Part shown: in pieces, positions 1 to 7,948 of the stretch
How the letters are laid out: each line of letters starts with the position of its first letter
Numbering within the stretch: position 1 is the stretch's first letter
Origin: Bacillus sp. THAF10
GTDB lineage: Bacteria; Bacillota; Bacilli; Bacillales; Bacillaceae_I
Direction of reading: 5' to 3'
Length of the DNA: 64,000 nucleotides
Assembly (NCBI RefSeq): GCF_009363695.1
Contig: NZ_CP045403.1
Span: 600,001 to 664,000, forward strand
Notes under the pieces: model-generated
The model's database searches: none
Told to the model about the DNA's origin: nothing
Seen by the model: the letters and a program-made list of their open reading frames with translations, nothing else
Made by a program: the position numbers and the translations under genes

Positions 1-208
1 AAACTTCACCTATACACAAGTCATTTTCTATATCCTGTTCCTTCAATAAAACATGAAAAACACTAGAGATTAAATGGCATGCTCCTGGATTAGGTTTTTT
101 CTTGTAATAATCAGATATTGCAAAAAATGTCTTGTAAATCTTATCTTTTTGTACATGTTCAAAAGGTATTTCGTCAGCAACAACTCGAAAGGATTTTGTC
201 TGGGTCAA
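1..208 (-). CDS. Partial hypothetical protein (N-terminal 69 residues)
   Basis: An open minus-strand frame runs from a TTG start at 208 off the left edge of the window. A GAGGTG ribosome site at 219-214 lies 5 nt upstream of the TTG, which decides the start. The translated start reads MTQTKSFRVVADEIPFEHVQ and is followed by a mixed helical, soluble-looking sequence with the cysteine-containing segment PGACHLISSVF. I do not recognise the family and the C-terminus lies outside the window. The plus-strand frame over the same bases (74-304) has no ribosome site and is judged spurious. Confidence 0.6.
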   Translation of the reverse strand, partial: MTQTKSFRVVADEIPFEHVQKDKIYKTFFAISDYYKKKPNPGACHLISSVFHVLLKEQDIENDLCIGEV

Positions 209-493
209 AATTACACCTCATATATAAAATATTTTTTTATAATTTTATCAACTGAAATTTTTATTAACAATACTTTTCCCTACAAAGTTCTCATTTTACC
301 GTAAATATGTCTTGCACAGTATAAAGACAAATACGCCAAAATAATCATCCTAATAGAGTAATTGTCTTTAACGAATATTATTTATTTACCAGTACTTCCC
401 AGCACTTTAAACATTACAATAAATAATTCCCGTAGAAAGAAATTAAAAATTATGATAAAATCAAATTAGGAAAATAAAGGCAATGTAACCTTT

Positions 494-531
494 GGGTTCA
501 ACCTCGCTGAAAAGTAGGTTGGACCCTTTTT
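494..531 (+). terminator. Leader hairpin with U-run before the nucleotidyltransferase gene
   Basis: Arms GGGTTCAACCT (494-504) and AGGTTGGACCC (516-526) pair over 11 bp with one G-U, and TTTTT follows at 527-531. The hairpin ends only about 10 nt before the AAAGGAGGG ribosome site of the next gene, so it is placed as an attenuator in that gene's leader rather than as the terminator of an upstream gene, since the gene to the left runs the other way. A competing short stem AAAGG/CCTTT overlaps its left side. The attenuator role is inference. Confidence 0.6.
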
Positions 532-554
532 GCATTGTTAAAGGAGGGATTTTG

Positions 555-1331
555 ATGTTGAGAACAGAAATGCTGCTACACCGCCTTGAAGAAATCGGAA
601 AATCACTGGAAAGAAAAGGTGGTGCACTCTTATTGTTAGGTGTCGGTTCTGTTGGAATCGAGACTGCTCGGATGGACGATTATTCAGATTTGGATTTCTT
701 TGTCATTGTAAGGCAGGATCAGAAAAGCAGATATATCGACCATTTGGATTGGCTAGAAGAAGTTCACCCATTAGCGTATTCTTTTAAGAATTCGGAGATT
801 GGCTATAAGATTATGTTCGAGGACGGAATGTTTGGAGAATATGCAATATTTGAGGAATCTGAACTGCTTAATGGTTCTTATACGGAAGGAAGAATCGTTT
901 GGAAGGATCCCTCCTACAACAATACAGGAATTTCAAAGCCTTCGAACCCGATACCTAGCCTCAGAAAAAACTCCCTAGACCATCCTTTGAACGAAGCTTT
1001 AACGAATCTCTATGTAGGACTCTGCCGCTATGCAAGGGGAGAGCGACTATCAGCGACGAGGTTTGTGCAAGGTTATGCTGTGGACAGAATTTTATCCGTC
1101 CTTCATTTGATCGAGCAAGAGGTGGATTACTTTCCCGATCCTTTCGGAAACGAGAGGCGTCTGGAAAAAAGATTCCCTCGTTTCGCGGAGATTATTGCAG
1201 ACATGGTACAGGGATATGAATATGTACCTGAATCAGCTCTTTGTATTTTACATTTCATAGAAGAAGTGTATCCTGTTAATCAAAAATTAAGTGATGAAAT
1301 ACGACGGTTAGCCAACATATGCAGCCAGTAG
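555..1331 (+). CDS. Nucleotidyltransferase-fold protein
   Basis: 258 residues. The start at ATG 555 is set by AAAGGAGGG 8 nt upstream; an earlier in-frame start at 492 would lie inside the leader hairpin. Residues about 30-60 carry the nucleotidyltransferase signature G-S-x(n)-D-Y-S-D-L-D-F (LLGVGSVGIETARMDDYSDL then DF), the Gly-Ser and paired Asp that bind NTP and metal in pol-beta/aminoglycoside (lincosamide) nucleotidyltransferases. The remainder is helical, as in the C-terminal substrate domain of those enzymes. The substrate is unknown: resistance-type adenylylation of a drug is possible but not shown. A hairpin with a U-run in the leader suggests attenuation control. Confidence 0.7.
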   Translation: MLRTEMLLHRLEEIGKSLERKGGALLLLGVGSVGIETARMDDYSDLDFFVIVRQDQKSRYIDHLDWLEEVHPLAYSFKNSEIGYKIMFEDGMFGEYAIFEESELLNGSYTEGRIVWKDPSYNNTGISKPSNPIPSLRKNSLDHPLNEALTNLYVGLCRYARGERLSATRFVQGYAVDRILSVLHLIEQEVDYFPDPFGNERRLEKRFPRFAEIIADMVQGYEYVPESALCILHFIEEVYPVNQKLSDEIRRLANICSQ

Positions 1332-1360
1332 CACAGGAGTTGTAAACTAGCTATCCAAAG

Positions 1361-1395
1361 AGCCAAATTTCTTTATAAGGAAATTTGGCTTTTTC
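1361..1395 (+). terminator. Rho-independent terminator
   Basis: Perfect 11-bp arms AGCCAAATTTC (1361-1371) and GAAATTTGGCT (1380-1390) with an 8-nt loop and a following T-run. It lies 30 nt after the nucleotidyltransferase stop codon. Confidence 0.85.
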
Positions 1396-1545
1396 GTTAT
1401 TTTTCGTGTGGATAATGACATTTTTCACTCCTGAAGGATTGAATTTTTCATCATTTGAGTAGTAACTTCTATGCATTAATCTAGTTGCGATATAATTAAA
1501 ACCGAACATTATAGTAGGTATTTAGTATTAATATTCGTATTTTTA

Positions 1546-1574
1546 TTGATAATCCCATATCTGTTTGTTATATT
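1546..1574 (+). promoter_or_regulatory. Sigma-A promoter of the guanine-riboswitch transcript
   Basis: TTGATA (1546-1551), a 17-bp spacer and TATATT (1569-1574). The expected start point near 1581 falls about 20 nt before the aptamer, as is usual for riboswitch leaders. Confidence 0.65.
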
Positions 1575-1599
1575 AGAAAAGTAGTAAAATGAAATATTT

Positions 1600-1845
1600 A
1601 CTCGTATATACTCGGTAATATGGTCTGAGTGTCTCTACCCGGTTCCCGTTAAAGAACTGGACTACGATTTAAAGTGTATGGAGAATCAGCTTGTTTGTTG
1701 ATTCCAACTTTTGATGCAGGGTTGCATGTCTGCGTCGTTGTTTATACTTGAACTCGTAGGTGTAGAGGGTAGAAATTATTCTATTTTCTAGGCCTTTTTC
1801 TTTTGGTCAGAGCAGCAAGAAAATACTACTTAGGAGAGATCACGT
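1600..1845 (+). promoter_or_regulatory. Purine (guanine-class) riboswitch and expression platform
   Basis: The aptamer spans 1600-1668. P1 pairs TCGTA (1602-1606) with TACGA (1663-1667); P2 pairs ACTCGG (1610-1615) with CTGAGT (1625-1630); P3 pairs CCGGTTC with GAACTGG around an AAA-rich loop. The conserved core segments TATGG, CTCTACC and GACTACG are present. The specificity position in GAC-TA is C, as in guanine/hypoxanthine aptamers; adenine aptamers have U there. Downstream, TCGTAG at 1754-1759 is complementary to the 3' strand of P1, a likely antiterminator partner, and a weak bulged hairpin precedes the T-rich tract at about 1793-1804. Ligand binding should lower transcription of the next gene. 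Confidence 0.88.
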
Positions 1846-2730
1846 ATGAAAAACATTATGGTAAGAAAGTGGACTTTGTTAACAATGGTTGCGGTACTGT
1901 TAGTGTCGGTATTTGCAGGTTGCAGTTCTTCGACTCAATCAGCAGCAGGTAAGGAAAAGGAGACGCAAAGACCAATCATGGTTCAAGGGCCTATGCCGAT
2001 TGAAGCGGAGAAATTTGCAGATAGACTGGAGAACGTGAAGGAAGAAAAATCAGGATCGTTTGTATTTTACATAGGGACGTTAGATAATTACCCGGTCATC
2101 GTTGCAAAAACCGGTAAAGGAATGGAAAATACGGCAGCAGCTACTGCCGTTGCCATTGAGAGATACAATCCGATAGCCATCATCAACCAAGGAACATCAG
2201 GTGGGCATGATGCAGACTTAAACGTATTCGATATTGTCTTAGGGGAAAGAACAACCAACCTTGGTTCTTTAAAGACAGCGAATAAGGATGAAAATCAAGG
2301 GACTGATCCAACGGAATGGATACCGATGGACCTGATGGCTTCGGAAGGTAGTGCAGGTGAAGATCCTAATGCCGAAAAGATTCGTTATTATGAGGGAGAC
2401 AAAGAGCTTCTCGCAGCTGCCAATGCCGTGATAGATACCTATACGGAAGGGAAAATTGTTCAGGGGACTATCGGCTCTGCAGATGTGTGGAATAATGAAG
2501 TCGATCGAATTAAATGGTTCCATGAAAAATACGGCACATCCGTAGAAGAAATGGAAGGGGCTGCAGCTGCTCAAATCGCAGACGCCTATGATATCGCATT
2601 TCTAGGGATAAGAATACTATCCAATAATAAAGTGAACGGAGGCACATACAACCCCGAAACAGCAGCAGCCAACCAAGGATATGTGTATGAAGTGGTGAAA
2701 GAATACATTTCCACGTTGGATGGAGAATAA
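1846..2730 (+). CDS. Lipoprotein nucleosidase of the MTA/SAH nucleosidase fold
   Basis: 294 residues. A type II signal peptide ends in lipobox FAGC (Cys26), so the enzyme is predicted to sit on the outer face of the membrane. Residues about 43-290 are a PNP/UDP phosphorylase (Pfs, MTAN) domain with the Gly-rich NQGTSGGH stretch at 114-121 and the ribose-binding EMEG at 235-238. The normally conserved catalytic Asp of the R-x-x-S-D motif is Asn here (R-I-L-S-N, residues 256-260). In trimeric PNPs an Asn in the base pocket favours 6-oxopurines, which fits the guanine riboswitch in its leader. Role inferred: releasing guanine or hypoxanthine from extracellular nucleosides for salvage. AGGAGA precedes the ATG. 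Intracellular MTAN (mtnN) is a different, unexported protein. Confidence 0.75.
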   Translation: MKNIMVRKWTLLTMVAVLLVSVFAGCSSSTQSAAGKEKETQRPIMVQGPMPIEAEKFADRLENVKEEKSGSFVFYIGTLDNYPVIVAKTGKGMENTAAATAVAIERYNPIAIINQGTSGGHDADLNVFDIVLGERTTNLGSLKTANKDENQGTDPTEWIPMDLMASEGSAGEDPNAEKIRYYEGDKELLAAANAVIDTYTEGKIVQGTIGSADVWNNEVDRIKWFHEKYGTSVEEMEGAAAAQIADAYDIAFLGIRILSNNKVNGGTYNPETAAANQGYVYEVVKEYISTLDGE

Positions 2731-2774
2731 AGTAGTTGAGAGAAGCAAAGAGATAAAATGAACGATGCTAGTGA

Positions 2775-2814
2775 AAAGTCCCCCATTTCTGTACAACGAA
2801 ATGGGGGACTTTTT
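2775..2814. terminator. Bidirectional terminator between convergent genes
   Basis: Arms AAAAGTCCCCCATTTC and GAAATGGGGGACTTTT form a perfect stem with an A-run on the left and a T-run on the right. It can stop both the nucleosidase transcript and the endonuclease transcript on the other strand. Confidence 0.9.
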
Positions 2815-2862
2815 ATGCTAAAAGGACAGAACTCATACAGAGTTCTGTCCAAATATAACATT

Positions 2863-4044
2863 CTACCAAATCATCTCCGCAAATTCCGGGTGGTCGATGA
2901 ATGGATTGCGGTTTCCTTGGTAGGTTTCGAAAATGATATTGTTGCGGCGGATTTCTCTTGCATCCACTGGGTCTTGTGCGTGCCATTGCAATAGGACGGA
3001 CAGTTTACCGTGGAAAGGGGCACTGCCGTTGTTTACTAAGTTATTTATCTCTAAATCTAGCTCCCCGCTGTCTCCTTCATAGCGTACCGCCATATAGAAA
3101 ATCATGCGTGCCACGTCGCCTTTTACTTCGTCACGTGGTTCCCAGGAGTCACTGTCATAATAGTTTCCTGGTGCTTCAGAGCTCTGGCTTCCACCGTTAT
3201 CAAAGTCCAGGTTTCCTCTGGAGGAGTTTACAGTCACATCGGTTGGGCGCAGGTGGTGAAGGTCTGTTCCAGGGCCTTGTGCGGTACCAAAGTCACCGTG
3301 GGATTTTGCCCACACATGCTCGCGGTTCCAGTCGTCTACTCCGCCTCCGTTTGTGAATTTGGATTGCGAACGGCCGGTATACAGTAAAAGAACATTGTTA
3401 GAGTTTGCTGGGTCTTCGTCTGTATTGCGCAACGCATCCCATACGGCATCATAGGATAGCTTTTGGTGATCGTCGATGATGTTATGTAGCGCTGTTTTTA
3501 ATGCCGCTCCTGTTTTCCCTTCTGCAGAGCTGTAATACTCACCATAGCTTGGTGGTGGGTCAGTAGGATCTGTGGTCCCTCCATCCACTACCTCAAATGC
3601 AGAAGTATTTTTCACACCAGAATGAGAGAAGTAGGCTGCTAAAGAACCAGTTACCTTCAGTTTTTTCCCCATTAAGTCAGGGTTGCTCTTCAATCCATAG
3701 CCTGAACGGAAGGAAGATGGAATTTGAACATAGGTCATGTTCGCTGTGTTTGTTTCAGACGGGCTGTCGGCTAACGCTAATGCGTAGTCGTTCGGGAAAT
3801 TGCTCGTAACTACGGTATTGGTTGCAGTTGGCTGACCGACAACATACCCTTCGACAGATTTAGTAGAACCGTCTTGATTGGAGTTTGCTTGACTGACAGT
3901 AAACGGAGAGCTCCAAGTACCGGAACCTGCAGCACTCATCTTATCAGGTACGGCGTGCGAGCATGCAAGGGTAAAAACAAATAGGATAATAAATAAACCT
4001 CTAACTCTTTTGTTTAATCGATTCAAACCGTTTCTCCTCCTCAT
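2863..4044 (-). CDS. Secreted endonuclease I family nuclease
   Basis: 393 residues. The N-terminus has a basic n-region and a hydrophobic core ending near LACSHAVP, then SA; it could be cut by signal peptidase I, because the TLAC lipobox is poor (Thr at -3). Residues about 40-155 form an OB-fold-like domain of the DUF6359 type found before extracellular nucleases. Residues about 165-390 are the endonuclease I (Bsn/YurI-like) domain with the catalytic core WNREHVWAKSHG and the metal-site segment DLHHLRP. A linker rich in Pro and Asp (TTDPTDPPP) joins the domains. Probable role: digestion of extracellular DNA or RNA for nutrients. Ribosome site AGGAGG precedes the ATG at 4044. Monocistronic. 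Confidence 0.9.
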   Translation of the reverse strand: MRRRNGLNRLNKRVRGLFIILFVFTLACSHAVPDKMSAAGSGTWSSPFTVSQANSNQDGSTKSVEGYVVGQPTATNTVVTSNFPNDYALALADSPSETNTANMTYVQIPSSFRSGYGLKSNPDLMGKKLKVTGSLAAYFSHSGVKNTSAFEVVDGGTTDPTDPPPSYGEYYSSAEGKTGAALKTALHNIIDDHQKLSYDAVWDALRNTDEDPANSNNVLLLYTGRSQSKFTNGGGVDDWNREHVWAKSHGDFGTAQGPGTDLHHLRPTDVTVNSSRGNLDFDNGGSQSSEAPGNYYDSDSWEPRDEVKGDVARMIFYMAVRYEGDSGELDLEINNLVNNGSAPFHGKLSVLLQWHAQDPVDAREIRRNNIIFETYQGNRNPFIDHPEFAEMIW

Positions 4045-4246
4045 GGTTGCTTCATTACCTATTTAGCGTATATCAGGAGGATTGAGAATGGTGTAAAAAT
4101 TTTGTAAATGGCGATAAATGAGTCTTTTAGCATGGGGGAGGGGAGTTGAGGGGACAGGATATCTGACTCATTTATACTTTCATACATAGAAGGGGGCAAA
4201 AGCCTGTTCCTCCGCTTGCACTTCAAGGTTTTTCAATCTAATAAAC

Positions 4247-4292
4247 GAAAAGACGGTTTTCGTGCTTTCAGTAAGAAAGCTCGAGTACCGTC
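4247..4292 (-). terminator. Terminator of the GIY-YIG-like gene
   Basis: A two-part stem: outer arms GACGGT (4252-4257) and ACCGTC (4287-4292), inner arms GCTTTC (4264-4269) and GAAAGC (4275-4280). On the minus strand TTTTC follows. It lies directly downstream of the minus-strand stop at 4309. Confidence 0.75.
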
Positions 4293-4308
4293 CTTTTGTT
4301 TCTTATCG

Positions 4309-4998
4309 TCATAAATTATGTTGTATATTCCATTTCACTTTATGTTTGGCAATCATGGCTTTTTCTAGTGCTTTAACTGTATCGACGTCTTCTGCACCAT
4401 CCCCAACTACCAAAACAGAAATTTTCAGGAGATGAGAGCTTTCATGCATTTTTTTTCCTGAACCGTGTGTGCGAGCACTATCACTATTCCTAACGTAGTC
4501 CCTTAGCCGTTTTCGGAAACCTCCATTATTGTACTCTATTGCCCTGCCGAGGTATGTAATCTCACCATTCATTTCGGCTTTATATAATCCAATAGATTTG
4601 TTGTAGGTTTGTAGATTCTCTAAAGAAAGTGAACTTAGAGTTCCAAGATAAATCCACCGGCTATCCCATTGTGATAATGTCAAACCTCCAAAAGTGACGT
4701 CACCATTTTCCTTAATTTCTACTGTTTTAATATTTGAGTTGCCTGTATATAGATTTATCCTAGCTTTTTTTATTTTTTCTTTTTCTTCATGAACTTTTCT
4801 CGCGTAGGCTGGATCATTCATTTTGTTTGATTTTGCAGCAAGGGTAACCTTCTTTTCGTAATCTGAGATTCGATTTTCTGCTCTTTTATGCAATTCTGCT
4901 TGTTTTTTAGCCCCTTCTTTCTGTAGTGCCTCGATAATGGCAGGAGCATTTTCTATAACGTTACCAGCAATCTTACCGACCTTATTCCAAAACCCCAT
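4309..4998 (-). CDS. GIY-YIG nuclease-like protein with helical N-terminus
   Basis: 229 residues, cytoplasmic. Residues 1-80 are basic and helical, rich in Lys and Glu, with probable coiled coil. Residues about 95-120 contain a short beta-rich part (GDVTFGGLTLSQWDSRWIYL). From residue 136, GLYKAEMNGEITYLGRA matches the GIY-x(10)-YIG core, followed by the conserved Arg in RKRLRDYV, a late Glu in KALEKAMIAKHK and a terminal Asn, which is the residue set of GIY-YIG nucleases. The match is by motif only. An AGGAGAAA ribosome site precedes the ATG. The gene stands alone with its own terminator. Partner or substrate is unknown. Confidence 0.55.
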   Translation of the reverse strand: MGFWNKVGKIAGNVIENAPAIIEALQKEGAKKQAELHKRAENRISDYEKKVTLAAKSNKMNDPAYARKVHEEKEKIKKARINLYTGNSNIKTVEIKENGDVTFGGLTLSQWDSRWIYLGTLSSLSLENLQTYNKSIGLYKAEMNGEITYLGRAIEYNNGGFRKRLRDYVRNSDSARTHGSGKKMHESSHLLKISVLVVGDGAEDVDTVKALEKAMIAKHKVKWNIQHNL

Positions 4999-5086
4999 AA
5001 AATTTCTCCTCCAAAATTAAAGTAAGCTCAAAACTCACCATGTGCTTGAACACGTAGAAGGTTCGTAAACCTGTCCCTAAGACCCT

Positions 5087-6361
5087 TTAAGAAGTAGAGT
5101 AAATACGGTCCACCTCTTTTAAATTAATATCCAATTGCATCTTTTGCTGATCCCGGAGTTCACGGAATACTTCTAAGGTAAAGTTAATGTGGTCATCGGT
5201 GTGAGCAGCAGTTGGGATAATTCTAAACATCAACATTCCTTTTGGAATTACAGGATACATAACAGCCTGCAAAAATACCCCATTGTCTCTTAAAAATTTT
5301 ATCCAAGGAAGACCGATTTCAAGGTCGCCACCAGGAACATAAACAGAAAGAATAGGCGATTCTGTATCTGCTACAAAATAACCAAGATCTTTAAGCCCGT
5401 CTGCTAATTTTGTGGATACGTCAAATAACCTATTTCGATTTTCGTCTGCAGCTTTGACGATTTCTAATGTTTTTCGAAGACTTTTTACATAGATCATCGG
5501 AAGACTTTTGGCAAAAATTTGAGTTCTCGCATTGTACCGAATCCAATCGATTACTTCTTGACTGGCCGATGCAAACCCGCCTATTGCTGTAAAAGCCTTT
5601 GCGAAAGTGGCTAAATAAATATCCACTTGATCTTGAACACCAAAATGTTCAGCAGCCCCTTTTCCTGTTGCACCCATCACACCAAAGCCGTGTGCATCAT
5701 CAACAAACAATCTCGCCCCATATTGTTCTTTAAGCTTGCAAATTTGATCAAGCTTAGCGATATCACCAGTCATACTGAATACGCCTTCTGTCAAAATTAA
5801 AATGCCGCCTTTGCGTGTTTTGTTGACTGTTTTTAATAGTTTCTCCAAGCTATTCATGTCATTATGTCGAAACACTCGGATGTTTCTAGGATTGGATACG
5901 GCTAGTTTCGCTGCATCGACAATGGAAGCATGGCATAGTTTGTCCATGATGATGACGTCATCTTTTCCAACAAGAGAGCATATCGTTCCAATAATACCTA
6001 GATAACCAAAATTAAAGAGAATAGACGCTTCTTTATCCGAAAAATCAGCAAGCTCTCTTTCCAATGCTTCATGCTCATTGGTATTGCCACTGACCATTCG
6101 ACAACCCATCGGACCGCTAACTCCCCATTCAACAGCTGTTTCAACCGAAACATTTCGAATTTCAGGGTGATTAGCTATTCCCAAATAGTCATTTGTTGCC
6201 CACATCACTTTTTCTTTTCCATCATATTGAATCGTTGGTCCTGGTACAGAATCAATGACTGGAGAAATAAAATAATCATCTCCGGAAGCCCTGAAATCAC
6301 CAAAATACCCTTCATTGGTTTGGCACTTATCAAAAATATCCCGATATGTAGTTGTAACCAT
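5087..6361 (-). CDS. Alpha-oxoamine synthase family PLP enzyme
   Basis: 424 residues. The start at ATG 6361 (MVTTTYRDIF) is fixed by AGGAGG at 6376-6371; a longer in-frame extension to 6451 has no ribosome site. Fold type I PLP enzyme of the 8-amino-7-oxononanoate synthase / 2-amino-3-ketobutyrate CoA ligase / serine palmitoyltransferase family: NDYLG near residue 60, GCRMVSGN near 90, HASIVDA, the PLP-contacting VDDAHGFGV, and the Schiff-base Lys in ATFAKAFTAIGG. It would condense an amino acid with an acyl thioester and lose CO2. No biotin or threonine-catabolism genes are near, so neither BioF nor Kbl can be assigned; a lipid or signal-molecule synthase is possible. Confidence 0.8.
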   Translation of the reverse strand: MVTTTYRDIFDKCQTNEGYFGDFRASGDDYFISPVIDSVPGPTIQYDGKEKVMWATNDYLGIANHPEIRNVSVETAVEWGVSGPMGCRMVSGNTNEHEALERELADFSDKEASILFNFGYLGIIGTICSLVGKDDVIIMDKLCHASIVDAAKLAVSNPRNIRVFRHNDMNSLEKLLKTVNKTRKGGILILTEGVFSMTGDIAKLDQICKLKEQYGARLFVDDAHGFGVMGATGKGAAEHFGVQDQVDIYLATFAKAFTAIGGFASASQEVIDWIRYNARTQIFAKSLPMIYVKSLRKTLEIVKAADENRNRLFDVSTKLADGLKDLGYFVADTESPILSVYVPGGDLEIGLPWIKFLRDNGVFLQAVMYPVIPKGMLMFRIIPTAAHTDDHINFTLEVFRELRDQQKMQLDINLKEVDRIYSTS

Positions 6362-6627
6362 GTTACTTTTCCTCCTAAACGGATAAATGGATTTTCTTAA
6401 GTAGTATAACAAAAATTTCCATAATGCAGAATGATTATTTTGACTTTTCAAAAAAGATTAGAGGAGGACAGTTCTGTTAAATCAGCTCATAGACTATAAA
6501 TCTACCCATGAGATACATACTTATCATGGGACATGTCTTTTTATAGTGGAAAATAAAGGATGATGTAGGTTTTTGTAGAACTATTAATCGTAGAGTTTTA
6601 TCAAACCTGCAATTTAGAAGGGGAGAG

Positions 6628-7092
6628 ATGAGGATTAACATATTTAACAAGGTTAGTCATGCTGTAGAGTCGGTTAAGAACATTGGTATCCCTATACCCA
6701 TCACTTCTAAAATGATTGCGAAAATCTTGCAGTTTAATGAGTCAACAATAGAAGCCAGAGGGATACATGACATGGAAGTTATCATTGAAGACAATTTTAT
6801 TAGCATAACAGGGAAAGTGAAAAAGCTCTTTTTTACCATTCCCTTCACCCTGAAACTAGTACCAAATAAAACAGAAAATAGGTCCATATATTTTGAAGTG
6901 ACTAATATGACTCCGCTTAACCTAAATTGGATAAAACATAGAATTTTCAATAAGCCTCCTTATGTCCAATATGAGAATAAAATAATTCAATTAAATTTAG
7001 ACGGCTTTGAGAAAATCAAGTCCATTCCCGTAGGTAAAGTTCAGAAACTAAGGATCGAGAAGAATAAGATATGGGTTACTCTTGGGGTGTGA
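6628..7092 (+). CDS. Hypothetical protein, possible lipid-binding fold
   Basis: 154 residues. ATG at 6628 follows AGAAGGGGAGAG. No signal peptide or membrane span is evident. Beta-strand periodicity is strong (VIIEDNFISITGKVKKLFFTI; LVPNKTENRSIYFEVTNMTP), and short alternating strands end in KLRIEKNKIWVTLGV, a pattern seen in LmeA/DUF2993-type single-domain proteins, but I cannot assign the family. It sits alone between a divergent PLP-enzyme gene and an EEP hydrolase gene. The intergenic bases 6362-6627 hold a weak hairpin (CCCATGA/TCATGGG at 6505-6530) with no clear role. Confidence 0.6.
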   Translation: MRINIFNKVSHAVESVKNIGIPIPITSKMIAKILQFNESTIEARGIHDMEVIIEDNFISITGKVKKLFFTIPFTLKLVPNKTENRSIYFEVTNMTPLNLNWIKHRIFNKPPYVQYENKIIQLNLDGFEKIKSIPVGKVQKLRIEKNKIWVTLGV

Positions 7093-7182
7093 TCACGGGT
7101 CAATTTGCTAAGTTTCAGAAAAAATAGATAGGACATGACATAGTATTGAGCCAATAAGGTGTCTTGCGGAGGAGGAACCATC

Positions 7183-7890
7183 ATGAAAATCGTTACTTGG
7201 AACTGCGGGATGGCTTTTAGAAAAAAGATTCATCACGTGCTGCCTATGAAAGCGGATATTCTGGTTATTCCGGAGTGTGAAGCGGAGGAGAAGTGGAAGG
7301 GGCTCGATAAGGAGCTTGGAATTGAACCGTTACTTTGGTTTGGGAAAAACCGAAATAAAGGTCTTGGAGTATTCAGTATGAATGATTCCTATCAACTAAA
7401 GGTTCATCCCTCTTATAGTGAATACTTCCGTTACATCGTTCCAATTGAGGTTACCGGGAAAGAGGAATTTATCTTACTAGCAGTTTGGTCGCAGAAGGCC
7501 AACACAAAGTTTGAGAGTTACATAGGGCAAATCTATCATGCAATCAAACACTATGAGGCGCTGTTAGAAAAACCCTGCATCATCGTGGGTGATTGGAACA
7601 GCAATAAAGTATTCGATTCCATTAAAAGAGTCGGTAATCACACGACGGTGGTAGAGCATTTGAAAGAAAAAGGAATAGAAAGCGGGTATCACCGTTATTT
7701 TAACGAGGAGCATGGGCATGAAACCAAGCCAACTCACTATTTCTGGCGAAAGCATGAGCGACCATTTCATTTGGATTATCTCTTCGCCTCTAAAAGCCTT
7801 TTGGATAGAATGAGGCATTTTGAAGTGGGAAGTTTTGATGAGTGGATTGCTTATAGTGATCATGTGCCGTTGATGGCGGAGTTCGACTAG
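7183..7890 (+). CDS. Endonuclease/exonuclease/phosphatase (EEP) family hydrolase
   Basis: 235 residues. Start at ATG 7183, with GGAGGAGG about 8 nt upstream; the frame opens earlier at 7159 without a ribosome site. EEP (DNase I-like) motifs in order: MKIVTWNCG at the N-terminus, the metal-binding Glu in ILVIPECEAEE, the Asp-Asn pair in IIVGDWNSNK, and the C-terminal SDHVPLMAEFD. The fold hydrolyses phosphodiesters or phosphomonoesters using Mg2+. There is no signal peptide, so it is cytoplasmic. The substrate (DNA, RNA or a small phosphodiester) cannot be told from sequence. Confidence 0.85.
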   Translation: MKIVTWNCGMAFRKKIHHVLPMKADILVIPECEAEEKWKGLDKELGIEPLLWFGKNRNKGLGVFSMNDSYQLKVHPSYSEYFRYIVPIEVTGKEEFILLAVWSQKANTKFESYIGQIYHAIKHYEALLEKPCIIVGDWNSNKVFDSIKRVGNHTTVVEHLKEKGIESGYHRYFNEEHGHETKPTHYFWRKHERPFHLDYLFASKSLLDRMRHFEVGSFDEWIAYSDHVPLMAEFD

Positions 7891-7948
7891 CTTGGATTTT
7901 AGTGATGAATTGGTAAGAAACAAATATTAATTTTTGGGAGAAATAGTT

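Noticed and set aside
74..304. Plus-strand open frame of 76 codons at the left edge
   Set aside because: It has no ribosome site and is antisense to a minus-strand frame with a good TTG start and GAGGTG site.
1600..1668. Adenine riboswitch
   Set aside because: The base-pairing position in the GAC-TA segment is C, not U, so the guanine class fits.
2863..4044. Lipoprotein assignment for the endonuclease I protein
   Set aside because: The residues before the Cys (T-L-A) fit a lipobox poorly; ordinary secretion is as likely.
5087..6361. Biotin gene bioF
   Set aside because: No other bio genes or biotin operator nearby; motifs do not separate BioF from Kbl or SPT.
6505..6530. Hairpin CCCATGA/TCATGGG as terminator
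   Set aside because: It lies between divergent genes where no transcript ends, the stem is short and the T-run is interrupted.
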